The position numbers and the translations under genes were made by a program. The notes under the pieces are model-generated. The model had not been told where the DNA came from. It saw only the letters and a list, made by a program, of their open reading frames with translations, and made no database searches. From Deltaproteobacteria bacterium (GTDB lineage: Bacteria; Myxococcota; B64-G9): a DNA stretch of 41,288 bases. Positions 9,002 through 17,690 of the stretch are shown here, in pieces. The stretch lies in contig JAUXGL010000013.1 of the NCBI GenBank assembly GCA_030622135.1, forward strand, positions 1-41,288, read 5' to 3'. Each line of letters opens with the position of its first letter. Within the stretch, counting starts at the first letter, position 1.

Positions 9002-9373
9002 ATGGCAACTCGCGTTCTCATCGTGGATGACGCTGTGTTTATGAGAAATACACTGAAAGAGATCTTCACCTCAAGCGAATATGAGATTGCGGGAGAGGCG
9101 GCCAACGGGGTTGAAGCCGTGGAGAAGTACCGGGACGTGGCCCCCGAAGTCACCACCATGGACATCGTGATGCCCTTCAAGAACGGTATTGAAGCCACCC
9201 GGGAGATCCTCAAGCAAGATTCGTCCGCCACCATCATCATATGCAGCGCCCTGGGACAGGAGTCGCTGGTGATGGAGGCCATCGAGGCCGGGGCAACCGA
9301 TTTCATCGTCAAGCCGTTCAAAGCAGAGAATGTCATCCAGGTAGTCAAGAAGTCCCTGGCTTCTCGCCGGTAG
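9002..9373 (+). CDS. cheY: CheY-like response regulator (single receiver domain)
   Basis: 123 aa single receiver. Acidic pocket residues are D9 and D10, the phospho-acceptor is D54 (in TTMDIVMP), the switch residue is S82 and the conserved lysine is K104 (VKPF). It has no output domain, so it acts by protein contact, probably downstream of the CheA at 9547. The ribosome site AAGGAGGG lies about 6 bases before ATG. The intergenic repeat copy 1 begins at the last base of the stop codon and separates cheY from cheA. It resembles the CheY of deltaproteobacterial gliding/Tfp clusters in length, but the motility output is not shown by sequence. Confidence 0.92.
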   Translation: MATRVLIVDDAVFMRNTLKEIFTSSEYEIAGEAANGVEAVEKYRDVAPEVTTMDIVMPFKNGIEATREILKQDSSATIIICSALGQESLVMEAIEAGATDFIVKPFKAENVIQVVKKSLASRR

Positions 9374-9486
9374 GCACTTGTCGATGGAAACGCGACAACA
9401 TGTTGTAAGGTAGGTTGGTGATGGCAACGAGTGCCCATGTCGGTTAAGCCAACACTTTTTCAAGCGAAGTCTTGAAAAAAGCGTAG
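9373..9486 (+). repeat. Dispersed intergenic repeat, copy 1 (114 bp)
   Basis: This copy matches 35748-35834 at 80 of 87 aligned positions with one 27-base difference (9438-9464 is absent from copy 2). It contains a perfect 12-base palindrome ACAACATGTTGT (9395-9406). It can form a stem TTGTCG/CGACAA (9378-9383 with 9393-9398). A second inverted repeat pairs CTTTTTCAAG (9455-9464) with CTTGAAAAAAG (9471-9481). The 9-base word TAGGCACTT occurs at both borders (9371-9379 and 9484-9492), which could be a target-site duplication. It lies between cheY and cheA. Confidence 0.8.
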
Positions 9487-9546
9487 GCACTTAGTAGCGG
9501 AGTTTTGGATAAAGTGTAGTAGCTTGTTGGTCCTGTCGGTTTTCTC

Positions 9547-11550
9547 ATGGACATGTCTAAATATAAATCGCTCTTTCTGAGCGACACCGGTGAGCATCTG
9601 GACGATCTGGAGGGGGATCTGGTTCAGCTCGAGCAGAATCCGGATGACCGGGAGCGTATTCACGAAGTTTTTCGCCACCTCCACTCGATCAAGGGCATGG
9701 CCGGTTCCATGGGCTACGAAGAGATGGCCCATCTGGCTCACCAGCTAGAAGATCTGATGGATTGTCACCGGGAACAGGGTGTGGCCGTGAAGCCCGAGGA
9801 GGTGGATTTTATCCTCAGGGGGCTGGATGAGTTTCGCAAGCAACTGAAGGCCATCACCGCAGACCAGCCCCTGGAGGAGGTTCCCCTCGATCTCTTGGCG
9901 GGAGTGGCCCAGTTGACCCGGAGGCTGAAGAGCGTGGGGAAAAAGGCGCCGCACCCGCTCGTCGCCCCGGTGCCCAGCGTGGCAATCAAGCCGCCGGAAT
10001 CCACTGGAGCTTACCTGATCCAGGTGAACATCTCCGCCGATTGCTCGGTTCCGTCCGTGCGCTCGTATCTGATCTACAGACGACTTTGCGAGCTCGGTGA
10101 GATCACCCACTCGGATCCGAAGGTGGAAGACATGCGGGCCGGAAAGTTTCAGGGACACTCCATCCGCTTTCGCCTGATCACCGACCGAGGAGCCGCCGAG
10201 ATACGCAGGTTGATGGCAACCTTCGCCGAGTTGGAGAGCCTGGCCATCCAACTGGACGCGGACGCCAAGGCGCCTTCGCTCCCCGCGCCGGCGCTTGCGC
10301 CGAAACCGGCTCCGGCGTCCGCGGTGGCGCATCAGCCGAAGCCCGCCACGGCTACGGCGCCCGAGCGCGCGAAAATCACGTCGGTCCGAGTGCGCACCGA
10401 CCTGCTGGATTTCTTCGTGGACTCGGTGGGTGAGCTGGTTGCCCTGCGTTCCTACCTGGAGGATCTTTCCGAGCGCATTGACAGCCCCGCGTTGAACGAG
10501 GGAGTGAAGCGACTGACCAAGGTGGTTCGCAGGCTGCATGACCGGGTCATGGAGGTCCGGATGGTTTCGGCCTCCATGCTGACCCAGCGCCTTCCCCGAG
10601 TCGGTCGTGACATCGCCAAGAGCCGAGGAAAGCATATCCAGTTCGTGATCGAAGGGGAAGATGTCGAGCTGGACCGGGCCCTGGTGGAGGCCCTGGACAC
10701 ACCGATTCTCCACCTGCTACGCAACGCGGTCGATCATGGCATCGAGTCGCCTGAGGCGCGTCTGGCCGCCGGAAAGCCCGCGGAGGGACAGATCCGCTTG
10801 ACAATTGCTCGTCGGCAGGATCGGGTATCGCTGATTCTGTCCGACGATGGTGGTGGGATCGATCCCGAAAAGGTGCTGGCCAAGGCCAAGGAGTCGGGCC
10901 TGGTGCCGCCCGGAAAGGAGCTGAAGCAGACCGATGTCGTCGATCTGATCTTTTTACCCGGGTTTTCCACCGGAGAGGGCGTGACCGAGATCTCCGGTCG
11001 CGGCGTGGGTTTGGACGCCGTGCGGGCGACGCTTACGGGCCTCGGCGGCCGGGTTTCAGTTAAGTCGGAGAGGGGCCGGGGCACATCGTTCGAGCTTGAG
11101 CTTCCCTTGACCCTGGCCATCCTGCAGGTGTTGCTGGTGGAAGCCGGCCCGCACCTGCTGGCCCTGCCCGCGTCCCGGGTGTTGAGGGTGCATTCTATAC
11201 GCCCGGAGCAGATCGTCGAGTTTGGGGGATCTCAAGAGGTCATTCTGGGAGGGAAGGGTCTTCCCCTGGTGGGGCTGGTCGGGTTGCTGGAGGGGAACGG
11301 AAAGGTGCCCAGACATTCCCAGATCGAGGAGGGCGTGCTGGTGGGAGAGGGAGAAGTCCCCTCGGTGGCCCTGGGGGCTCAGCGCATCAGCGGCCATCGG
11401 GAAGTCGTGCTCAAGAGCGTAGGTGTTCTTTTGAGGAACCTGGGGCCCTTTGCCGGCTCCACGGTTCTGGGAGACGGGCGGCCGGTACTCATTCTCGACG
11501 TGGATCGGCTCATCCAGCTGTCTATCGGCAAGTCCTCTCTGCACTCATGA
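9547..11550 (+). CDS. cheA: Chemotaxis histidine kinase CheA
   Basis: 667 aa with the canonical architecture. The HPt domain P1 (about 1-105) carries phospho-acceptor H46 in HSIKG. A P2-like segment (about 150-235) is followed by an Ala/Pro-rich linker (about 238-275), dimerisation P3 (about 280-345) and the ATPase P4. P4 has N box HLLRNAVDHGIE, then DDGGGID, and GxG motifs FSTGEGVTEISGRGVGLD. The CheW-like P5 (about 525-660) completes the protein. It autophosphorylates in response to the MCP and passes phosphate to CheY. ATG 9547 and ATG 9553 are both possible; neither has a good ribosome site, and the repeat plus about 60 bases separate it from cheY. No CheB or CheR gene is in the cluster. 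Confidence 0.95.
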   Translation: MDMSKYKSLFLSDTGEHLDDLEGDLVQLEQNPDDRERIHEVFRHLHSIKGMAGSMGYEEMAHLAHQLEDLMDCHREQGVAVKPEEVDFILRGLDEFRKQLKAITADQPLEEVPLDLLAGVAQLTRRLKSVGKKAPHPLVAPVPSVAIKPPESTGAYLIQVNISADCSVPSVRSYLIYRRLCELGEITHSDPKVEDMRAGKFQGHSIRFRLITDRGAAEIRRLMATFAELESLAIQLDADAKAPSLPAPALAPKPAPASAVAHQPKPATATAPERAKITSVRVRTDLLDFFVDSVGELVALRSYLEDLSERIDSPALNEGVKRLTKVVRRLHDRVMEVRMVSASMLTQRLPRVGRDIAKSRGKHIQFVIEGEDVELDRALVEALDTPILHLLRNAVDHGIESPEARLAAGKPAEGQIRLTIARRQDRVSLILSDDGGGIDPEKVLAKAKESGLVPPGKELKQTDVVDLIFLPGFSTGEGVTEISGRGVGLDAVRATLTGLGGRVSVKSERGRGTSFELELPLTLAILQVLLVEAGPHLLALPASRVLRVHSIRPEQIVEFGGSQEVILGGKGLPLVGLVGLLEGNGKVPRHSQIEEGVLVGEGEVPSVALGAQRISGHREVVLKSVGVLLRNLGPFAGSTVLGDGRPVLILDVDRLIQLSIGKSSLHS

Positions 11551-11630
11551 ACGGGAAGTTGGAATAGCCGGACCTAACTAGCTGGCCGCTAGCTTGCCAG
11601 TTCGTTGGGGCGCGTGGTACAGTCCATGGA

Positions 11631-13235
11631 GTGACGAAAGCGGGTAAAAACGCGGGACCTGACCGGGTGCTGATCGTCGATGACAGCCCGGACAGTCGGG
11701 AGTATCTCCAGGCCTGCCTGGAGGGAGAGGGCTACGAGGTGGAGTTGGCCCCGGACGGGGAGGTGGGGCTGAAAAAGGCCCAGGTTTTCATGCCTTCGGC
11801 AGTGCTTTTGGGGTTGTCCACGGACGGGATGGATGTTTGCCGGGCGTTGAAGAGCGATCCGATTACGGCCCAGACGGCCGTGATCGTGGTCGGCGAGGGG
11901 GACGACCTGCAGAAACTGAAAGTCGCGCTGGAGGCGGGCGCGGACGATTATCTGGTGAAGCCCTTTCTCAGCGTGGAGTTAACCGCCCGCCTGCGGGCTC
12001 GGTTGCAGCGCCGGGTGGCCTGGTGGCCGCAGGAGCAGGAAGCGCTTTTGGATCTTACCCGCATGCTGGCCTCCTCTCTGGATCTGGTTCAGCTGTTGCA
12101 TCTGGTGGCCGCGCGAACCGCCACCGTGCTGAAAGTGGATCGTTGCTCCTTCGTTCTGGTTCATCCCGAGGGCGAGACTGCCCGGGTGGCCGCGGCCTCC
12201 GAAGACGCCTCCCTGCACGACATCGTGGTGTCCTTGAAGAACTATCCCGAGATTCGGGAGGTGATCCGGACCAGGCGGCCCTTCGTGGTGGATCGGGTGG
12301 AGCGGCACCCCCTGCTCAAGGAGATTCTCCCCGCCCTGAGCAGCAAGGGCGTGGGTTCGCTGGCGCTTTTTCCCATGATTCACGAAGAGAAGGTGGATGG
12401 CGTTTTGTTTTTGCGTTCGGAGAGGTTCACCCACACGCTAGGGGAGCGGGACATCTTCTTCGCCTCGGCCGTGGCGGCGGCGGTGGCGCTGGCGCTGAGG
12501 AACATGCAGGCGGTGGACCGGGAGCGGCGCATCGCCAACGAGCTCCAGAGCACCAAGAAATGGTTGGAGAATCTGATCAACTCTTCCGTGGACGCGATCA
12601 TCGCGGCCAATATGAAGGGAGACATCATTCTCTTCAATAAGGGGGCCGAGCGGATATTCGGGTACAAGGCCGAGGATGTCGTCGGGAAGCTGCATGTGAC
12701 CAATCTCTATCCACGGCGGGTTGCCTACGAGGTCATGGAACTGCTCCGGCGGGGCAGCGACGGCGGAGTTGGCCAGTTGAACACGACCCTCAAGGAAGTC
12801 TTGTCCAATACCGGTGAGGTGATACCCATTCATCTGACCGCCTGGATTGTGATGGAGGAGAAAAAGGAAGTAGCCACGGCCGGCATTTTTACCGACCTGA
12901 GGGAACGGCTGAAAATCGAACGCAAATTATCCCAGGCCCAGGAGAAGTTGGTACGCACGGAGAAGCAGGCGATGATTGCCGAGCTTGCCGGGGCCACCGC
13001 GCACGAACTGAATCAACCGCTTACCTCGGTGCTGGGATACACCGAAATGGCCAAGCGCAAGCTTCGCAAGGAGGACCCGCAAGAGGTCAACCGCATCCTG
13101 GAGATCATCCTTTCGGAGACCGAGCGCATGGCGGATATCGTCAGGAAAATTGGCCGGGTTACCCGCTACGAAACCAAGTCATACGTGGGAGGCCAGCGCA
13201 TCGTGGATTTCGAGCGCTCGTCCGAACCCGAGTGA
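11631..13235 (+). CDS. Receiver-GAF-PAS-HisKA protein lacking the ATPase domain
   Basis: 534 aa. Residues 12-125 are a receiver fold with acidic D17/D18 and a KPF lysine. The phospho-acceptor position, expected in a VLLDL context, reads VLLGL (G61), so it is a pseudo-receiver. GAF follows (about 140-285), then PAS (about 300-410) and a HisKA helix with H458 in the HELNQPLTS context. The protein ends about 75 residues after that histidine, with no N, G1 or G2 box. It therefore cannot bind ATP as drawn. The next gene, 34 bases downstream, encodes a complete kinase that could phosphorylate it or pair with it. GTG 11631 is the listed start; GTG 11667 is also possible. Confidence 0.8.
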   Translation: MTKAGKNAGPDRVLIVDDSPDSREYLQACLEGEGYEVELAPDGEVGLKKAQVFMPSAVLLGLSTDGMDVCRALKSDPITAQTAVIVVGEGDDLQKLKVALEAGADDYLVKPFLSVELTARLRARLQRRVAWWPQEQEALLDLTRMLASSLDLVQLLHLVAARTATVLKVDRCSFVLVHPEGETARVAAASEDASLHDIVVSLKNYPEIREVIRTRRPFVVDRVERHPLLKEILPALSSKGVGSLALFPMIHEEKVDGVLFLRSERFTHTLGERDIFFASAVAAAVALALRNMQAVDRERRIANELQSTKKWLENLINSSVDAIIAANMKGDIILFNKGAERIFGYKAEDVVGKLHVTNLYPRRVAYEVMELLRRGSDGGVGQLNTTLKEVLSNTGEVIPIHLTAWIVMEEKKEVATAGIFTDLRERLKIERKLSQAQEKLVRTEKQAMIAELAGATAHELNQPLTSVLGYTEMAKRKLRKEDPQEVNRILEIILSETERMADIVRKIGRVTRYETKSYVGGQRIVDFERSSEPE

Positions 13236-13269
13236 AGTAACTGGGAGGGGGAGGAGTCTGAGCAGCGAT

Positions 13270-14916
13270 ATGGAGCCAGGGTACGATCCGGTCAATGAAG
13301 CCAACGAGAGGCTGCGAAACGCTCTCTCGAAGCTCAAGGAGGCGCGTCAGATTCAGAAGGTGTTCATGGGTCTGGGCAAGGAGTTGAGCTTCGGTTCCTC
13401 CCAGGAAAAATTCTTGCGGATTATCGTGGACACCGTCGAGGCGCTTTTCCCGCATACCCACTACCTGGTCCAGCTCACCGATCCCAAGTCGCTGGTGCCT
13501 ACGGCGGTGGAGCATCGCGGTCCCTTGCGGGGGGGGATGGTCAACAAGATCCACATCAGTCGTTCGGCGGTGGTGAAGACGCGACTGGATCCGTCCATCG
13601 CCCAGTTCGTCTGCGTCGTGGTCAGCGAAAAGGTACCCAACCTGTTCGAGGGCGTCGCCCATGCCATCCACGTGCCCCTGGTGGCCGAAAATCAGCTTTT
13701 TGGCACCATCCATCTGGGGGGATCCGAGGAAACTCCCCTGGCCGACGACGACGAGTTGTTGTTGATTTCCATGGCCAACCAGATGGCCCTGGCGCTACGC
13801 AGTCAGCGCCTGCTGGAGGAAACCGCTTTCTTGAAGGATTATCTGGAGAGCATTCTCGAATACGCCAACGCTCTGATCGTCGTCACCAACCGCAACCGGC
13901 AGATTCTGGTGTACAACCGGGCCATGGAGAACCTGCTGGGTTTCCCCAAGAACCAGACGCTGGGCACGGACCTGTTCATGTGGGTTCCCCAGGAGGAGCA
14001 GGAAAGGTTTGCCGCGGAGTTGTCCCAAACGATAGGCGACTCTCCGTCGCCGGCCGGTCTGGAGACGCGCATGCGCACCCGGGAAGGCGAGCAGGTTCAC
14101 ATCGTTTTCCATCTGGCCGCGCTCAGAGACCGGGACGGCGAGGTGGAGAGCGTGATTCTGATCGGCCAGGACCTCACCCAGATCCATGCGCTGGAGTTCC
14201 AGATCATCGAGGCGGAAAAAATGGCCTCCCTGGGCAATCTGGCTGCCGGCGTGGTTCATGAGCTGAACAACCCGTTGACGTCGATCTCCGTCTACGCCGA
14301 GTTCCTGGCGAATAAGCTGGGGACCGGCAAGACCGACCCATCCGACGTGGAGAAGGTCGAGAAGATCCTAAAGGGCGCCAAGCGCATCCAGAAGCTGACC
14401 CGGGATCTGGTCTCCTACGGCAAACCCTCCGCGGAGGAGCCGGAGCCATTGCAGTTCAACGACCTGGTGGCGCAGGGCCTCAGTTTCTGCGAACACATCA
14501 TCGGCAAGCACGACGTGTGCGTGAACGTGGCTCTGGACGTCTCGTTGCCGTTGTTGAACGGCAACCGTACCCAGTTGCTGCAACTCATCATCAATCTGGT
14601 GACGAACGCCTGCCAGGCGATGGCCGGAGGCGGTGAGCTCAGCATCAATACGAAGATGTTCGCGAACGACGCGTTGTTATTCACCGTTTCCGATACGGGC
14701 ACGGGAATCCCCGAGCGCGACCTGAAGCGCGTCTTTGAACCGTTTTACACCACGAAGACGAACGGCGAGGGAACCGGCCTGGGATTGAGCATCGTGTCAC
14801 GTATTGTCGAGCACCACCGAGGAAAGATCGACGTGGAGTCCACGACAGGAGAAGGGACCGTCTTCAAGATCCAGCTTCTCCTGATTACCTCCAATCCGGA
14901 TGTCATTCCCATTTAG
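13270..14916 (+). CDS. GAF-PAS sensor histidine kinase
   Basis: 548 aa, soluble. An N-terminal coiled coil (about 5-40) is followed by GAF (about 45-190), PAS (about 195-310) and HisKA with H330 in VVHELNNPLTS. The HATPase domain has NLVTNACQA, SDTGTGIP and GTGLGLSIV. The HELNNPLT form and N box are typical of NtrB-like kinases (HPK4). ATG 13270 is preceded by a purine-rich GGGAGGGGGAGGAG tract ending 13 bases upstream. That spacing is long, so a start nearer the tract, such as CTG 13258, cannot be excluded. It lies between the ATPase-less receiver-HisKA protein and the sigma-54 activator, suggesting a common NtrBC-like signalling chain; that is inference. Confidence 0.88.
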   Translation: MEPGYDPVNEANERLRNALSKLKEARQIQKVFMGLGKELSFGSSQEKFLRIIVDTVEALFPHTHYLVQLTDPKSLVPTAVEHRGPLRGGMVNKIHISRSAVVKTRLDPSIAQFVCVVVSEKVPNLFEGVAHAIHVPLVAENQLFGTIHLGGSEETPLADDDELLLISMANQMALALRSQRLLEETAFLKDYLESILEYANALIVVTNRNRQILVYNRAMENLLGFPKNQTLGTDLFMWVPQEEQERFAAELSQTIGDSPSPAGLETRMRTREGEQVHIVFHLAALRDRDGEVESVILIGQDLTQIHALEFQIIEAEKMASLGNLAAGVVHELNNPLTSISVYAEFLANKLGTGKTDPSDVEKVEKILKGAKRIQKLTRDLVSYGKPSAEEPEPLQFNDLVAQGLSFCEHIIGKHDVCVNVALDVSLPLLNGNRTQLLQLIINLVTNACQAMAGGGELSINTKMFANDALLFTVSDTGTGIPERDLKRVFEPFYTTKTNGEGTGLGLSIVSRIVEHHRGKIDVESTTGEGTVFKIQLLLITSNPDVIPI

Positions 14917-14957
14917 GGGGCGTAAGAAGGGGCAACCAGGAAAGAGGGCTGATTGGC

Positions 14958-17690
14958 GTGACCACTGGACACGAATCCGGCGGCGGCGGGTTTCGGCATT
15001 CTTTGTTCTGGAAGCTGTTGGGCGCTTTTGTGATGCTGGCCGTGCTTCCCCTGGCGGCTACCGGCATCCTGGTGGCCATCCAGGTGGACCGGGTCCGGGA
15101 ACAGGCCGATCACATCAGCCGGACTTACGAACGGCGGGCCGAATGCATCGCTACGCGGGTTTCCGATTTGCTCGATCGATGCGAGTCGGATCTGCGTAGG
15201 CTCGCCAAGCTTCCCCGGACGGACAAGTCATACACCGTGTTTGCCGCGCGCCACAAGAAGTCGGTTTGGATCCGCGCCGGCACGGACGACCAGATGCAAG
15301 AGGAGCGCCTTGAGGTTTCCCTGTACAAGGAGGTTAGCTACATAGGCGCGAACGGCATGGAGAAGGTGCTGATCGTCCGCGGCCGTCCCGTTCCGGCCGA
15401 ACGGCATCGGAATGTAAGCGATCCCAGGCAGACCACCTACCGAAGCGAACGGTACTTCCCCGAGGCCATGAAGCTGGATCTCGGGCAGATCTACGTGTCC
15501 CGCCTGACCGGATTCCATGTCAACAAGATCGAACAGCTGGGGATCGAGAAGATCATTCCCCGCCTGAAGAAGAAGAACACGCAGGACAAGCAGATTTACC
15601 GGTATCTGCTTTATGAGACCCTGAGGACGGCGGGAGCGGTCGAATATGTAAGCTCGTTCGAAGAGGGGAATCGCACCGTGTTGGTATACCGGATACCCGG
15701 GGAGAGCCGGCGTATCCTGGTGGATTCGCCCCTGCAGGTCACCCCGGAGGAGTTGCGGGCCCGCGAACTCGAGCTGCAGGAGTTGCTGGGCCGGCTGGCC
15801 CCGGAGGACACGGTGGAGGGCGTCCGGTACGATGGGGTCATCCGCTTCGCCATGCCGGTGGCCGGGCCGGATGGCCGGAAGGAAGGCGTGGTGTCCATTG
15901 CCCTGGATCACCTGCATCTGATGCAGTTCACCCAGCATGTCAAGGCCATGGAGGACAACGCCACGGTCTTCGCGGGATACCGTGATGCGGACTACACCTA
16001 CCTGTTCGACGACCAGGGCTGGATCATAACCCATCCCAAGTACTGGAACATCCGCGGCGTGGATCGGACCGGCGAGCCGGTGTCGGCCTATGCCGCCGGG
16101 ACGAGCAAGAGTGCCGTTCTGGCGGGACGCACTCCGGTCAATCTCCTGGTACTGGACTGGAAGATGGGGGAGGGATACCACGCCCTGATTCTGGAAACCC
16201 GGGCGGGACGCACCGGGATTGCCACCAGCAATAACCTGGCCGGCGTGCTGCGCACCCGCGTGTTCAGCCCAATTTTCTACAGTACCGGCCCGTACGCAAA
16301 GCACGGCATCTTCGGTGGGGTGATGCTGGGCACTCGCGTGGATAAGTTCATCAAGCTCCTGCGTCAACTCAACGCCCAGATTGCCACCAAGACTACACAA
16401 GTTCGCCACACCATCATCTGGGTTCTGAGCGGTGTACTGGCGGTCGTGGCCCTGTTGTCCGTTTTGATATCGCGCGGACTGGTCCGGCCGCTGCGGTCAT
16501 TGACCGATGCGGCCCGTCGCGTGGGTGCGGGGGATCTGAACACTCCGGTGCCTTTCTGCGGCCGGGACGAAATCGGCGAGTTGGCGGATTCCTTCCGGGA
16601 CATGACCCATAGTCTCAAGCAAACCATCGATCAGCTCGAGCAAAGAAACGTCGAGTTGAAGAAGGCCCAGCAGAAGCTGCTGAAGGCGGAAAAGGAGAAG
16701 AGACGTGAGTTGCAGTTTGAAGTGAACGCATTGCAAAAGGAAATAACCCGGTCTTTCTTTGCCCACATGATTGCCGAGAGTCCCGCGATGAAGAAGATCC
16801 TGGAGGAGATCGTCCGGATCTCGAAATCCTCGGCGACCGTGATGATTCTGGGTGAGAACGGAACCGGCAAGGAGCTGGTGGCCGAGGCGATTCACCGGAA
16901 CAGCCCCCGTCGCGACAGGAAATTCGTCCGGATCAACTGCGCCGCCTTCAACGAAAACCTGATCGAGAGCGAGCTGTTCGGACACGTGAAGGGTTCCTAC
17001 ACCGGAGCGACCAGCAGCCGTAAGGGTTTGTTCGAGTCCGCCGACGGCGGCACGTTGCTGCTGGACGAGATCGGGGACATGAGTCCGTCCATGCAAAAAA
17101 AGCTACTGCGTACTCTGCAGGAAGGCGAGGTGGTGCCGGTAGGCAGTACCCAGGTTACCAAGGTGGACGTGAGAATCATCACGGCCACCAACAAGGATCT
17201 GGTTCGATTGATGAAGGCGGGACAATTCCGCGAGGATCTGTTTCACCGGATCAACGTAATCACCATCAAGATTCCCCCGCTCCGGGAGCGGAGGAAAGAT
17301 GTCCTTCCCCTGGTTATGCATTTCCTCAAGAGTTTTTGCGAGAAGGAGAATAAGCCCCATTTGGTCCTGGACACAGCCGCCGAGGAGTTCCTGGTCGGCT
17401 ATCCGTGGCCGGGGAACGTGCGCGAGCTGGAAAACGCCGTCGAGCGCGCGGTGATACGAAGCCGCGGCAGCTATCTGCAGGTGGAGGACTTTCAACTTGC
17501 CATGGAGGGGAAGGATCTTCCCTGTGTGGTGGAGGGCACCGAGAAGAGCATGACCTTGGAAGAAGTGGAGAAGGCCTACACCCAGAGCGTCTTGGAAAAG
17601 AACAACGGCAACAAGAAGCTCACCGCCAAGCAACTGGGCATTGGCTACAACACGCTGTGGCGGAAGCTCAAGAAGTACAACGAGACATAG
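14958..17690 (+). CDS. Membrane-bound sigma-54 activator with periplasmic Cache-type sensor and HAMP
   Basis: 910 aa. Membrane segment 1 is at about 15-38. A periplasmic region of about 400 residues follows, with Cache-like content (FAMPVAGPDGRKEGVVSIAL, YTYLFDDQGWIITHP). Segment 2 is at about 483-505, then HAMP (about 505-560) and a coiled coil (about 555-600). The AAA+ domain has Walker A GENGTGKE from G632, and the sigma-54 loop reads GSYTGA (679-684, usually GAFTGA). It also has the DEIGDM Walker B and R-finger region. The C-terminal Fis-type HTH ends the protein (LTAKQLGIGYNTLWRKLKKY). It is thus a one-component transmembrane enhancer-binding protein with no receiver. GTG 14958 has GAGGG 9 bases upstream. 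A -24/-12 promoter lies 370 bases downstream in front of the next gene, its likely target. Confidence 0.9.
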   Translation: MTTGHESGGGGFRHSLFWKLLGAFVMLAVLPLAATGILVAIQVDRVREQADHISRTYERRAECIATRVSDLLDRCESDLRRLAKLPRTDKSYTVFAARHKKSVWIRAGTDDQMQEERLEVSLYKEVSYIGANGMEKVLIVRGRPVPAERHRNVSDPRQTTYRSERYFPEAMKLDLGQIYVSRLTGFHVNKIEQLGIEKIIPRLKKKNTQDKQIYRYLLYETLRTAGAVEYVSSFEEGNRTVLVYRIPGESRRILVDSPLQVTPEELRARELELQELLGRLAPEDTVEGVRYDGVIRFAMPVAGPDGRKEGVVSIALDHLHLMQFTQHVKAMEDNATVFAGYRDADYTYLFDDQGWIITHPKYWNIRGVDRTGEPVSAYAAGTSKSAVLAGRTPVNLLVLDWKMGEGYHALILETRAGRTGIATSNNLAGVLRTRVFSPIFYSTGPYAKHGIFGGVMLGTRVDKFIKLLRQLNAQIATKTTQVRHTIIWVLSGVLAVVALLSVLISRGLVRPLRSLTDAARRVGAGDLNTPVPFCGRDEIGELADSFRDMTHSLKQTIDQLEQRNVELKKAQQKLLKAEKEKRRELQFEVNALQKEITRSFFAHMIAESPAMKKILEEIVRISKSSATVMILGENGTGKELVAEAIHRNSPRRDRKFVRINCAAFNENLIESELFGHVKGSYTGATSSRKGLFESADGGTLLLDEIGDMSPSMQKKLLRTLQEGEVVPVGSTQVTKVDVRIITATNKDLVRLMKAGQFREDLFHRINVITIKIPPLRERRKDVLPLVMHFLKSFCEKENKPHLVLDTAAEEFLVGYPWPGNVRELENAVERAVIRSRGSYLQVEDFQLAMEGKDLPCVVEGTEKSMTLEEVEKAYTQSVLEKNNGNKKLTAKQLGIGYNTLWRKLKKYNET

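Noticed and set aside
9373-9486. The dispersed repeat as a short protein-coding gene
   Set aside because: Copy 1 has an in-frame stop and the seven differences do not favour third codon positions.
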